Source: Chloroflexi bacterium AL-N1
Lineage (GTDB): Bacteria > Chloroflexota > Chloroflexia > Chloroflexales > Roseiflexaceae
Direction of reading: 5' to 3'
Length of the DNA: 64,000 bases
Assembly (NCBI GenBank): GCA_013122435.1
Contig: WYDT01000018.1
Coordinates: 79,606 to 143,605 of the forward strand
Shown: positions 40,894 through 51,487 of the stretch, piece after piece
Layout of the letters: every line of letters begins with the position of its first letter
How positions within the stretch are numbered: the stretch's first letter is position 1
Notes under the pieces: model-generated
Seen by the model: the letters and a program-made list of their open reading frames with translations, nothing else
Told to the model about the DNA's origin: nothing
Databases searched by the model: none
Translations under genes and position numbers: made by a program

Positions 40894-42355
40894 TGGTGCC
40901 GGAAGTGCTCCTTGAGTTCTGGCAGGCCCATCAGCGGCAGACCACTGATCTGCGGAAAGATCACGACCTTGCCGGGATAATGTCCTTCCATCAGCGCATG
41001 CAAGTCATCCTGCGCGGCTTCGATACCGCCCCACAGGTTCCACCGAGCGGTTCGGTGACAGCTCGCCAGCGACAGTTTTCTGGATGACAAGCTGCTGGTC
41101 GCTCAGGCGCGAGCCAGAGGTGCCGGTGAACTATGCATTATGTAGATACACGTCGCTGACCTTCAGCGGCGCGTAGGTGCCGTTCGGCACACCTGCAAAC
41201 AACACCAACATGCCGTCAGCGTGCCATCACCAACCCGGCCTCAGCCATAAGCGCCGCCGATGGCACGCTGACGATCACGTCGTCCGCACCATCACCATCG
41301 GTTTCACACATCACCACCTCACACGACGAGTTGTCCGGATGCGAGGTGAGGTATTGACGATCACCAGGCGTTTGCCATGCTCCTTAGCCAGTGTGGCAAA
41401 CATATGACCAAGCGTCACTAGCCGCTCGTCATTGACATCAGTGGCGCGGCTCGTCATCCAGCGGTGTCTGACCAACCAGGTTGAAGGTGCCGCGCCGGGC
41501 AATCAGCTTCGCGGCCACGCTAACCATCTCAGCCGAGCGCGGGTCGAGCACCACAATGTCGTCGAAGCCGCGCCCGCCAGTCAGGTCATCCTTCAGCGCG
41601 GCGTAGTCAGCCAGGCTCAGTCCATCATGCGTCTCGATCGTCGCATTCGATTCACGCCCGATCAGCGCGCGCAGGTGCGTCGGCACATCGGTCAGAATAA
41701 TCGTCGCCGATACATCCAGGAACTGTGAGAACGCATATTCGGTTGGGTCGCCCGACTGCCCGACGATCCACATTGTGCCACCTGCTTGCGGTATCAGGCG
41801 GCGACGCTGCGTATATGCGCCTTCGACGCAAGCCCACGGCTCGGTGAGCGCTGTCTCGGCATAGCCGAGCCCTTCTTCCACCGTCAATACATACGAGCCA
41901 TCGTCGGCGTTCAACACCTCCGGCCCGATCAGATGAAACTGGATCAACCCACCGGGGATAGTGTAGCCGTAAGCCGTACTTTTGCCGTTCTGATAAATAT
42001 CTGGCTGCATCGCCAGGCGCTGTCCGGGGGCATACGTTCCGCGTAGGTTCTGGCCAACCCGCAGTACCGTCAGCGCGGCCTCGTGGCCCAGGCGCGTCGG
42101 CTCGGTAGACAGATCGCGGTTGTACAATTTGGGATGCTTGCTGCCCTGCTGGATCCGCTTGACATCAGAAAAGCACATGCCGACAGCGTCGACCCGTACC
42201 AACAATTGGTCGTCAGATGGATCAGGTATCGGCTCACGCTCAGCATGGCCGTCACGTCCAACACTTTCCACACCTGAACCGTACCTGTTCCAGGTAAGTG
42301 TCTCATCAGCGATCGGTGTGTCCGGCGACTGATAGCGTTCAAAGGAGTTTGTCAT
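40894..42355 (-). pseudogene. Zinc-type alcohol/sugar-phosphate dehydrogenase, frameshifted
   Basis: The first ~305 codons are intact: a GroES-like fold with DDQLLVRVDAVGMCFSDVKR, a GHEAALTVLRVG segment and a Rossmann part with GGTMWIVGQSGD. The family is medium-chain dehydrogenase; among known types it most resembles the sorbose-1-phosphate reductase group found with PTS genes (tentative). The frame breaks near 41438. The C-terminal part continues in other frames: ERLVTLGHMFATLAKEHGKR, then YAPLKVSDVYLHN with an intervening stop, then HYPGKVVIFPQISGLPLMGL near 40900-41000. At least three lesions exist, so no enzyme is made. The ATG at 42353-42355 overlaps the enzyme I stop (ATGA), a relic of an operon. 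Base composition is GC-richer than in the flanking genes. Confidence 0.8.
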
Positions 42356-44390
42356 TCTTCCATTTCTCCTGCGCGCACCTCGGCAGCCGTGGCGCATGCA
42401 AGTGCTTGGCTAGCACGCTCCTGGCACTGCGCGAGGCTCAGCGCACGTATTTGAGCTTTTACAATTGGGATGGTGGGAACGCTGATACTTAGTTCATCAA
42501 CACCGAGCCCCACCAGGATTGGCACGGCGATTGCGTCGGCTCCCAGATCACCGCAGATGCCAACCCACTTGCCAGCGGCATGTGCAACCTGAACGGTGCT
42601 GGCTATCAGCCGCAGCACCGCAGGATGCAGGCCATCGGCATGGGTAGCTAGAGTCGGATGCATGCGATCCATCGCCAGTGTGTATTGGGTAAGATCATTC
42701 GTGCCAATTGAGAAGAAATCGACCTCGGGTGCCAGCACATCGGCCATCAGTGCGGCTGAAGGCACCTCGACCATGATGCCAATTTCCACAGCGGGCGCGC
42801 CCAATTCGGCTCGCACCGCTTCGACGAGCGCCCGTGCCGCCCGCAACTCACCAAGATCTGCGATCATCGGGAACATAATCCGCAGCTTCCCAAACGACGA
42901 CCCCGCATAATTGCGCGCAACTGATCGCGAAAGAGTTGGGATGGGCCAGGCATAGCCGAACGCCGCGCTCGCCCAGGAATGGATTATCCTCGTGTGGCAG
43001 ATCAAGATAGTCCACCGTTTTGTCGCCCCCAATATCAAGTGTGCGGACAATCATCGGCTGGCTACCAAATATCTGTGCAACATCGCGATACACCGCGAAC
43101 TGTTCATCTTCAGTCGGCGCGGATGTGCGGTCGGGAAACAAGAACTCGGTGTGTAAGAGTCCTACGCCCTCGGCACCACTTTCAACTGCTTGCTGTGCCT
43201 CTTTCACGCCGCCGATATTGGCGACGATCTCGATACGGTGGCCATCAGTGGTGATCGCTGGCTCGCTCGCCGAACGTGCGGCAGCGGCGCGCTGGTCGTG
43301 CTGCTCCTGCTGCGTGGCGCAGGCGCTGGCAAGCATGTCTTCGTTGGGGCTGACCGTCAGCGTGCCAGCATCGCCATCGATGATTACAGGCGTGCGGCAG
43401 CGGCGCGCTGCAAAATACCAGCGCCCGCACTGACCACCGCTGGCAGACCGAGCGCCCGTGCCAGAATAGCAGTGTGGGCATTTGGACCACCCACAGCCAT
43501 GCAGAACCCCAGCACGCGTGCTGGATCGAGCGCAACAGTTTCCAAAGGCGTCAGATCATTGGCCACAATAATCACTGGCGTGTCGGGCAGGGTCGGAGTG
43601 CCATCTTCAGCACCGGTCAGCAATCGCAGTACCCGCTGACCCACGTCACGAATATCGGTGGCGCGCTCGGCCAGCAGCGCATCCGACAGATCGGCCAACT
43701 CCGTGGCATGGTCGGACATTGCGCCGTGCCAAGCCTCAGCGGCGCTACGGCCATCGGTGATTGCGGCGCGTACATTGTCTATCAGCGCCGGGTCGGACAG
43801 AATATCGCGATGCACCTGGAAAATTTCTGCCTCGCTGTCATCGGCGCGCTGGGCAACTTCTGTGTGGAGGGTAACAAGTTGCTGGCGAGCAGCTTCCAGT
43901 GCGGTTTGTAAGCGACCGATTTCGTGGTCAAAGCTGACAAAGCGCTCACACACTTCAACCTGAGCGCGTTCAAAGTGAAAGATCGGCCCAATGGCAATGC
44001 CCGGCGCACCAGCGACCCCGCGCATGACATCGCCATCTGCAAAGACGACATTAGCGAGTGGGGTGGTGCGTGTGGGAGGACCAGGCCCTCCCTTCGCAGG
44101 GGCTGCGGTGGACACGTGGTTCCCTTCGTGCGGCCCTTCGCCCAATCCATCGCGTACGGCGGCCACTATCGCCGCGGCCGCCGCTTCCTCATCTTCGTCG
44201 CTCACTTCCACCTGGATCTGCTGACCATGGGTGACACCAAGGGTCAGCACAGAAATCAGGCTTTTAGCATTCACTTATTTCTCACCATGCCGAATGTGCA
44301 TTGCTGATTGGTATTGCTTGGCGAGGTCGACAAAAACGCGTGCTGGGCGGGCATGGAGCCCGGTGGAATTATGAATAACAAGATCAAACT
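42352..44390 (-). pseudogene. ptsI: HPr-enzyme I fusion of the PTS, broken by stop and frameshifts
   Basis: Read through its breaks this is one phosphotransferase-system protein. The HPr part begins near 44390 with FDLVIHNSTGLHARPARVFV, where the phosphorylatable His lies in GLHARPA. An in-frame TAA follows GEK and the frame resumes with VNAKSLISVLTLGV. The enzyme I part starts at GVAGAPGIAIGP and has the active-site segment GGPNAHTAILARALGLPAVV. A frame change falls near 43360-43384, the next block carries TDGHRIEIVANIGGVKEAQ and a second change falls near 42950. The C-terminal PEP-binding part has MVEVPSAALMAD, DFFSIGTNDLTQYTLAMDR and GICGDLGAD. Three lesions make it non-functional. The order regulator, HPr-EI, dehydrogenase suggests a former hexitol or sorbose PTS operon; membrane components are missing. 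Confidence 0.85.
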
Positions 44391-44738
44391 GCTGTATAAC
44401 GCACTTCCTTGTGACATGTCTGGTCGCCGCGACAGCGCACAGATACCTCCGATATCATTCTGCGGGTACGAAAGCGTCTGGCAAAGAGGCGACATTCCAA
44501 GCTATTCTTGCCTCTGTACCTCGTCGCCTCGCATAGATATACCCCTCATCGCCTCGCGGGATCTTGAAGCTCAGCGACACTAGAACTCGGTTTCGCTTGT
44601 GCGGCTGAGACGCTCAACAAGCAAGGATGCATCGGTCGTATATATCAGTTTTTTCGCTGGCTCAATGATGATGGCTGCCAGCGGCAGCAACCGCATTAAT
44701 CCGAATTTTACGTGTTGCGATTCGACAAAACTAAACTA
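44391..44738. other. Degraded gap inside the PTS locus
   Basis: No intact gene. On the minus strand a short open stretch reads IIIEPAKKLIYTTDASLLVE before stopping, possibly the end of a lost PTS component, but I cannot assign it. The transporter subunits expected between regulator and HPr are not present. Confidence 0.35.
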
Positions 44739-46240
44739 TTATGTCATCAAGTGTGTCAGTGCCACGATATCTTCAGGGCGTAGCATGGGATGCACCTGAA
44801 GAATATCGATATCAACTGTAAGCTCGGCAGGCAGCGTGATCGGGACGGTTGAAACGATGAGGTCGGCATCAGCGATACGTTCGGCACTAAGCTCACGCAG
44901 CGGCAGCACCTCGAATGCCCCCAGGCGTGGGAAACGCACACACAATCGCACAACCAGAAGCTGGGTTGTCGCCATACCGCTAGGACACACGACCAGCACA
45001 CGCCGCGCACGGGGTTGAAGGACACGCAAGATCGCAGCACGCAGCAGCAGTATCAGATCTTCGTGGGCGTCGGATGGCAGTGATAGCTCTGTTGTCGCTT
45101 CGATATCGGATGCCACCAGCGCGACAACGGTACGTTCGGTGGCATAGCGCTCAGTGTGGGTATCGGTTGCGGCGCTGGGTGCGGCCCACAGGCCAAAGCG
45201 TTGGCGCACGCATGCCGGTAAAATATGCGTTTCCAGGCCGTCGCGCAGCAGATGGTCGTGTGCTAGCTCCGGCACACGATACGCTTCGGCGATACGCCTG
45301 AGCAAGGTATCGATTAACTCGTGAAATGGTGTGTTCGAAGTGAGATCTTCGCGCCGGGATTCGCCGCGCACAGTGGAGGATAGCTGAAGCACCAGTGTGG
45401 CTGTCTCGGTCATACGCACGTCGTTGGGCAACTCAGGCCAGATCTGGCGATGCCACATGCGACTGACCAGGTGGCTTGCGCTTGCACCCAGCGCATTGCT
45501 GTGGCATCCCACATAGCGAACTGGTTTGCGCTGATACGCTGCCGCTGAATCGCGCAAACTAGGGTGAGTTGTGCCGCCGCCTGACCACCAAGCTCGATTT
45601 CGGCCCGCGTGACGATATCCTGAGCACCAATCACATCCCATGCTTGTAACAGATCATTAATTTGGCTCACCATTGGCAGCAACCCTCCATCCTGAGCCAG
45701 TACGAATCTAGCTCTTGCCTCTGCTGCACTGACATAATTGGCCGTTCGAACAGTATATCACCCCAAAGCAACGCGGCCAGCGCCTGTCGCTTGGCGATCT
45801 CTGCGCCCTCGATCCAACAACCCCGGTGTTGGCGCCGTCGCAGCACAAGATGAAAGCCCTGGAGCCAGGGTTCAATCGCGTCGAGATCTTTCAGGATTGT
45901 AGCCCGTGCAACCGCAGGACTGTGCTGGAAATTGCTCAGTGTGTATGTATTACTGGCGGCGAGCAGTTGTAAGGCGAGCAATTGCTGGCGCTGGTGTGGA
46001 GTCAGAATTAGTTAAAGACGTGCATACGATTCCAGTTCACTAACTAAGTGCTGGCACCGCTCCGGCGTGCAGACGATCTGCACACCAACGCCAGTGCTAT
46101 GGTGCAGGGAGACCTGTCGGCGTGCTAGCCAGGTCTTGATATCACGCAGCCCATACTGAACTTGGTGTGGAGTTAGCTGCAAATGCTCACCAAGTGCTGT
46201 GGTACTGATTGGTGTTTGCAGTGAAACTCGTCAGCCAGCA
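44739..46240 (-). pseudogene. PRD-type PTS transcriptional regulator (LicR/MtlR-like), fragmented
   Basis: Fragments in several frames align with a BglG/LicR/MtlR-class activator. The N-terminal winged helix lies near 46130-46225 (TTALGEHLQLTPHQVQYGLR). A second helix-turn-helix block (FQHSPAVARATILKDL) follows after an in-frame TAA near 46013. A PRD segment is at 45410-45682, and a second PRD (TPFHELIDTLLRRIAEAYRV) and an EIIB-like domain with VLVVCPSGMATTQLLVVRL lie at 44739-45400. The EIIB cysteine is present. At least one stop and two frame changes disrupt it. The target was presumably the adjacent PTS operon, now also dead. Confidence 0.75.
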
Positions 46241-46594
46241 CAACACCCGATCACGCAGAAGCTATCCAAAGCTTCAAGGGTGGGCGTCGAACCAGCATAG
46301 CCCAATCGTTCTTTTTGCCCAGTTGGGCATGTTCATATGGGTAACTACAACTGGTCCCAAAGAGGCACCTTGGGCGATTCCATTGCCATCAAACCCCACC
46401 AGATATGCCACATGTTAACAGAACATGTGGTCAGGGGACGGAGCATATGAATGGGTTACTAAAATTACTGCTTTATTCATACTAACGCTCGTTTACCCCC
46501 TTGTCAAACCAAAAATACGCACTTATTAATATATTTTTTCAGGTGGGTATTATGACAAAAGTAGATCATTTCAGAACTTACGCAGTGTGGCAAT
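46241..46594. other. Intergenic, no feature seen
   Basis: About 350 bp between the decayed regulator and the methyltransferase. GC falls back to the level of the flanking chromosome around 46430. No gene, terminator or repeat could be supported. Confidence 0.4.
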
Positions 46595-47191
46595 TTATAG
46601 CGAAGTAGAGTGGTTTTTTACACCACTCACGAGATACATACTGCCACGAAAATGCTCTTCCACACTGAATGAACTCAATGTACTTCTAAGATACCTCCAC
46701 GATAGAGTGTCCTCGTGTGGTGTTGAGATCGAGTGCAGCGGTGTTATGGGAATAGGTTGGAGCAACTTGCGATAAACACCATAAGAGATCTGAGTGCCTG
46801 CCGCAACAAAGCGACCATTTGGACGGAGCCATCCCATAATCTGTTCTATCGCGAGAGGAGATAACACAATGCTGTTAGCATGTAATATCAATACGGCATC
46901 AACCGACTTGGGCGTTAGCACTGTTGTGGTAGCGTCGGCTGCCACCAAGTCAATATTTTGCCATTGAGCACGAGTAATTTTCGCCTGTGCATGTGCTAAC
47001 CGCGTAATATTACGTTCAATCCCAAGGAGGTGTCCATGTGGACCAATCGTTTGTATTAATGCCGGAAAACTTGATCCCGAACCGCATCCTACATCAAGTA
47101 CTGTCGCCCCAAAACGCAACTGAAGTTGGTCAATGGCATGGGCGCGTAAGCGTTCGAAGGGTAGTTGTAAAATGTCTTGGAGCTGCATACC
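46595..47191 (-). CDS. Class I SAM-dependent methyltransferase, substrate unknown
   Basis: A 198-residue protein with the Rossmann-type methyltransferase core: motif I ATVLDVGCGSGSSFPAL near residues 29-45, an acidic LLGIER segment for ribose binding, VAADAT, and SVDAVLILHANSIVLSP as motif IV. The C-terminal part is short. The ATG at 47191 is preferred because a promoter-like pair (TTGATA, 15 bp, TATACT) lies further upstream at about 47265-47290; a longer reading from TTG 47290 would start inside it. It stands alone, read leftward away from mutS. Nothing indicates its acceptor molecule. Confidence 0.8.
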   Translation of the reverse strand, partial: GMQLQDILQLPFERLRAHAIDQLQLRFGATVLDVGCGSGSSFPALIQTIGPHGHLLGIERNITRLAHAQAKITRAQWQNIDLVAADATTTVLTPKSVDAVLILHANSIVLSPLAIEQIMGWLRPNGRFVAAGTQISYGVYRKLLQPIPITPLHSISTPHEDTLSWRYLRSTLSSFSVEEHFRGSMYLVSGVKNHSTSL

Positions 47192-47374
47192 AATTTCTAA
47201 CGGTTGTGACACTGGGCTCACATACAATGCATTACAAAATAATCCGAGATAAACATATCTGCTAGTATACCACCTCTGGAAGAATATCAATCAACGTGCC
47301 TTAATAACGTTACCACAAGATAATGAAGCAACTGGCTGATTTCTCAAATCAACAATGGTACTCACCTAGTTACA

Positions 47375-50300
47375 TTACTCATTCTGTGTCATGCGTTGTA
47401 ACTCGTACAGTTTTGTCAACGCCTCAATAGGACTTAACTCATTGACGTTCAACCGACGGATCATCTCGATGAGCGGACTAGGTGCGATATCAAAAAGCGA
47501 AGGTTGCTGTGGCACAGCCGCTGGTTCGTCTGACATTGATTGTTGCTTCACATCACGTTCGCGCGAGGGCAAGATCGTTTTATGGCCCTGCTCCAATTCT
47601 GCCAGAAGTTCATTGGCTCGCCGAATAACCGGGCGCGGAATACCGGCCAATTCTGCTACATGGATACCATATGAGCGGTCGGCACAACCACGACGTAGCT
47701 CATGCAGGAACACAATCCGATCATCCTGCTCCAGCGCCGCCAGGTAATAATTTTTGACTCGTGGCAACACTTGCTCCAGGTCCGTCAATTCGTGATAGTG
47801 CGTCGCAAACATCGTCCGACAGCCGAGGCGTGGTTCGTTATGAATGTACTCGACGACAGCACGTGCAATGGCCATGCCATCATAAGTACTTGTACCACGA
47901 CCCACCTCATCAAGAATAATCAGGCTGCGCTGCGTGCTCTGCAACAACAGTGCGGCGGTCTCAGTCATCTCGACCATAAACGTGCTTTGCCCCGTCGCAA
48001 TATCATCCTGAGCACCAATACGTGTAAAAATGCGATCTACCAGCCCGATTTCAGCGCTGTCTGCTGGAACAAACGAACCAATTTGGGCCATTAGGCTAAT
48101 CAGAGCTACCTGCCGCAAAATGGTAGATTTACCAGCCATATTGGGTCCCGTAACCAGCAAGATCTGATGGTCATCGGTATTGAGTGTAGCATCATTCGCA
48201 ATAAAATCTTTGTTGAGTGATCGCTCCACTACCGGATGGCGTCCAGCAACGATGTTCAGACGGGTGTCTTCGTATAAGGTTGGACGAACATAGCGCCCGC
48301 GCACCGCTGCTTCTGCCAATGCTGTATAGACATCGATTTCGCCCAGCAAACGTGCTGTCGTAAGTAAGCGCCGCCCCTCCGCTGCTACAACCTGACATAC
48401 ACCAACAAAGGCGCTGCGCTCAAGTTCAGCCAGACGTTCCTGTGCTCCTAAGACCACATTTTCATACTCCTTGAGTTCTGAGGTAAAGTAACGTTCGCCA
48501 GCCGTCAGTGTTTGTTTACGGACATACTCTGAGGGAACCTGATCGGCATAACTCTTAGGCACTTCAATGTAATACCCAAAGACCTTGTTGTAGTCAACGC
48601 GCAGTGATTTAATGCCCGTACGCTCACGTTCGCGTGGCTCAAGTTGTGTAATGTAGTGTTGGGCATCACGTGCACCATCAACCAGTGCATCCATATCATG
48701 AGCAAAGCCGGGACGGATGACACGACGGGGTGTTTCACCACCTTCATGGGCGCGCATGTAGTTTGATGCACCAAGAAGAGCAGGTGGATCGTCGTCGAGT
48801 GCACGTTCCAGAAAGGCTAACACATCTTCACAGGGGTCAAGTTGCAACACCTCATCCATCGGATCGACCGGAGTAGACGTGGGTGATGCTATAGCGGATG
48901 AGGACACAGTGGTAGAAGGTTGCACAGAAGCAGGAGATACTTGAGCTTCTTTGACATCCGGCTCATTCCAGTCATCTTCACCAAAGAGATCATTGGCCTC
49001 GTAACGAGGGGCGATCTTGCGTTCTGCCTCGCGTTGCTCACGCAGGCTTGGTGTCGAAGGATCTGAAAAGCGATCGTCTGATGGGGGCTCTTCCTCGATC
49101 AGCGAGGGAACTGCAGCATCATCTACAACATCGCTTTTAGGAAGTACACGTTGGTGCTCATGCGAAGGTGGACACCATCCATCAAGTGCCTTCATAAGAG
49201 ATGGCAATGAGCGCAACGCTTCGCGCAAACGCACCAGATCACGTGGTGTAGCGATCGTCACCCCTTGCAATACACGGTTAACAGCCCGCTCCACATCACC
49301 GATCTGCTTCAATTGGTCACGGATTTCGGCCCGTAACAACGTGTTATCCGCAAAATGTGCAATGGAATCCTGACGCGAACGCAGTTGTTCGATATTCAGC
49401 AGGGGTTGCGACACCCACCGCCGTAGCAAACGGGCCCCCATCGGCAAACGAGTATGGTCGAGTGTGTCCACCAACGAGCCTTTGGCTCCGCCACTACTGC
49501 CTTCGAGCAACTCCAGATTGCGACGCGTTTGTGGATCGAGAAACATCACATCGCCAGTTGTATAGGTACGAATCGATGTAATGTGTGAGGCAGCACCATC
49601 TTGTGTCTCATTCACATACTGAATCAGGATCCCAGCGGCCCGTGTGGCAAGTGGTTTATCGCCCATGCCAAAGCCAGCTAATGACTGGACCCGAAAGTGA
49701 TGGGTAAGATCGTCACGGGTGGTGCGGAGATCCCAGCGGCGGGTTGGCCATGGGGTAATCTGGCCATGTGCCCAGCGTGTGGTATTCTCACGCTCAGTGC
49801 GCCGTGCAACTCGTTCCCCAGGCAGCAGCATATCACGTTCTTCTTTGGTCATAAACTCGAGATCCTGGGTTAAGCCTGCACTTGATGGAGCCAGGCCAGG
49901 GAGTCGCAGTGAGTCTTCTTCAGGAACCAGGACCTCAGCAGCCTGCAAACGCGCCAGTTCTCCCTGCGCCTGTATAACCGCACGATCACCGGCAAATTCA
50001 GTACAAGCAAACTCACCAGTGCTCAAATCGACATATGCCAGGCCGATTCGCTGTCCTTCCACAATAATGCTAACCAGGTAGTTGTTCTGCGATGCCGTCA
50101 GCATGCCCGTATCAACAACCGTCCCCGGTGTAATCACCCGCACGACTTTACGATCAACCATCCCTTTAACGGCATTGTTTTGCTCAATCCCCGCTGCAAA
50201 CACCGACTTCACCCGTGTATCAGATTTACTGGAGGGCGTTTCACTGATCTGTTCAGCAATCGCGACCCGGTAGCCCGCCCCTATGATAGAAGCCACATAG

Positions 50301-50587
50301 CGCTCGATAGCGTGGTAAGGCATCCCGGCCATGGGGCAACGCTGATCTTCTTTGGAGCGCTTGTGGTTACCAAATTTTTTATAAGTCAAAGTTATGTCAA
50401 GTAATTCAGCTAAGAGCTTTGCATCATCATCAAATGCCTCGTAGAAATCACCCATTCGATAGAACAGTACTGTATCTGGATACCCAGCCTTGAGACGGCG
50501 ATACTGCGAATACCATTTATGAAGTTCGAGGTCAGGAAACTCTTGACGCAACTGGTGCTCAATGGCGCGGCGGTCGATCTGGCTCAT
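47375..50587 (-). CDS. mutS: DNA mismatch repair ATPase MutS, with long acidic insertion
   Basis: MutS recognises mismatches and starts methyl-independent or MutL-linked repair. The mismatch-binding FYRMGDFYEAF motif is near residue 45. The ATPase has TGPNMAGKSTILRQ (Walker A), SLIILDEVGRGTSTYDG (Walker B) and the ATHYHEL loop. The C-terminal dimer helix ends in NELSPIEALTKLYEL. At 1070 residues it is well over the usual 850-900. The extra length is mainly an acidic, Ser/Pro/Thr-rich stretch of about 110 residues (48848-49177) between the lever and clamp regions. The ATG at 50587 has GGAGAG upstream; a GTG at 50602 is in frame but lacks one. Transcription diverges from rpe. Confidence 0.97.
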   Translation of the reverse strand: MSQIDRRAIEHQLRQEFPDLELHKWYSQYRRLKAGYPDTVLFYRMGDFYEAFDDDAKLLAELLDITLTYKKFGNHKRSKEDQRCPMAGMPYHAIERYVASIIGAGYRVAIAEQISETPSSKSDTRVKSVFAAGIEQNNAVKGMVDRKVVRVITPGTVVDTGMLTASQNNYLVSIIVEGQRIGLAYVDLSTGEFACTEFAGDRAVIQAQGELARLQAAEVLVPEEDSLRLPGLAPSSAGLTQDLEFMTKEERDMLLPGERVARRTERENTTRWAHGQITPWPTRRWDLRTTRDDLTHHFRVQSLAGFGMGDKPLATRAAGILIQYVNETQDGAASHITSIRTYTTGDVMFLDPQTRRNLELLEGSSGGAKGSLVDTLDHTRLPMGARLLRRWVSQPLLNIEQLRSRQDSIAHFADNTLLRAEIRDQLKQIGDVERAVNRVLQGVTIATPRDLVRLREALRSLPSLMKALDGWCPPSHEHQRVLPKSDVVDDAAVPSLIEEEPPSDDRFSDPSTPSLREQREAERKIAPRYEANDLFGEDDWNEPDVKEAQVSPASVQPSTTVSSSAIASPTSTPVDPMDEVLQLDPCEDVLAFLERALDDDPPALLGASNYMRAHEGGETPRRVIRPGFAHDMDALVDGARDAQHYITQLEPRERERTGIKSLRVDYNKVFGYYIEVPKSYADQVPSEYVRKQTLTAGERYFTSELKEYENVVLGAQERLAELERSAFVGVCQVVAAEGRRLLTTARLLGEIDVYTALAEAAVRGRYVRPTLYEDTRLNIVAGRHPVVERSLNKDFIANDATLNTDDHQILLVTGPNMAGKSTILRQVALISLMAQIGSFVPADSAEIGLVDRIFTRIGAQDDIATGQSTFMVEMTETAALLLQSTQRSLIILDEVGRGTSTYDGMAIARAVVEYIHNEPRLGCRTMFATHYHELTDLEQVLPRVKNYYLAALEQDDRIVFLHELRRGCADRSYGIHVAELAGIPRPVIRRANELLAELEQGHKTILPSRERDVKQQSMSDEPAAVPQQPSLFDIAPSPLIEMIRRLNVNELSPIEALTKLYELQRMTQNE

Positions 50588-50634
50588 CAGGAAGCTCTCC
50601 ACATAATATTCGTCAATGCTCGTATATCTGCATT

Positions 50635-50664
50635 ATTATAGCACGGGGCCTTGAATAGAACAAA
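50635..50664 (-). promoter_or_regulatory. mutS promoter
   Basis: On the minus strand TTGTTC, 17 bases, then TATAAT preceded by TGC (extended -10). It sits about 50 bp before the mutS ATG. Confidence 0.55.
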
Positions 50665-50727
50665 TGTTTCTTTTTACCGTATGGCATAGGAGAAAGCTAC
50701 GCCGAAACGACTACCAAAAGCGAAGCG

Positions 50728-50736
50728 TGCTATAAT
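50728..50736 (+). promoter_or_regulatory. rpe promoter, extended -10
   Basis: TGCTATAAT occurs 65 bp before the rpe start on the plus strand. No good -35 hexamer is visible. The same extended -10 word is used by the divergent mutS promoter. Confidence 0.5.
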
Positions 50737-50800
50737 TGGCGGGAAAAGCTGGCGTTATAAGTAATGAATAATACCCTACCATAAACATAAAGAGGTACGT

Positions 50801-51487
50801 GTGCCATTAGCTCACATCAATAATCGCTCAGTTTTATTGGCGCCTTCTATTCTTTCGGCAGATTTTGCGCGGCTTGGTGAACAGGCATACCATGCTGAAC
50901 AGGCCGGTGCCGATTGGATTCAAGTCGATGTTATGGATGGGATGTTTGTCCCGAACATCACCATTGGCCCTCCCGTCGTGGCGGCACTGCGCCAATCTAT
51001 CAGCATCACACTCGACTGTCATTTGATGATTGCTCAGCCAGAACGTTATGTCAAATCATTTATCGATGCAGGCGCTGATCATATTACTATTCATGCCGAG
51101 GCAACCACACATCTGCACCGCACTATCCAGCATATCAAAGAGCTTGGTGTCACGGCTGGTGTAGCACTCAATCCTGCAACGCCACTTTCAACACTCGAAG
51201 AAATACTCTCCTACATTGATCTTGTGTTGATCATGGGCGTTAATCCCGGTTTTGGTGGGCAGACATATATTCCCACGATGACAGCGAAGATCACTCGGCT
51301 ACGCCAGATGCTCGATCAACACAACCTGAGTCATGTCCATCTTCAGGTTGATGGAGGCATTAAAGCCGAGAACATCCGCGATGTTACTCAGGCAGGTGCA
51401 AACAATCTGGTCATTGGTTCAGCCATCTACAATGATACCCAGACAGTTGCTGAGTCAATTGAACAGCTACGGAGGGCGCTTGCATGA
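50801..51487 (+). CDS. rpe: Ribulose-phosphate 3-epimerase
   Basis: This 228-residue TIM barrel interconverts ribulose 5-phosphate and xylulose 5-phosphate in the pentose phosphate pathway. Motifs include LAPSILSADFARLGEQ, the metal and catalytic segment VDVMDGMFVPNITIGP, LDCHLMI, HAEATTH, LIMGVNPGFGGQTY and QVDGGIKAENI. The GTG start is supported by AAAGAGGT seven bases upstream. Length is normal for the family. Its stop overlaps the next ATG by four bases, so the two genes are probably co-translated. Confidence 0.97.
   Translation: MPLAHINNRSVLLAPSILSADFARLGEQAYHAEQAGADWIQVDVMDGMFVPNITIGPPVVAALRQSISITLDCHLMIAQPERYVKSFIDAGADHITIHAEATTHLHRTIQHIKELGVTAGVALNPATPLSTLEEILSYIDLVLIMGVNPGFGGQTYIPTMTAKITRLRQMLDQHNLSHVHLQVDGGIKAENIRDVTQAGANNLVIGSAIYNDTQTVAESIEQLRRALA

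Noticed and set aside
47192..47290. Longer methyltransferase starting at TTG 47290
   Set aside because: The extra residues are non-conserved and the codon lies in a promoter-like TTGATA/TATACT pair.
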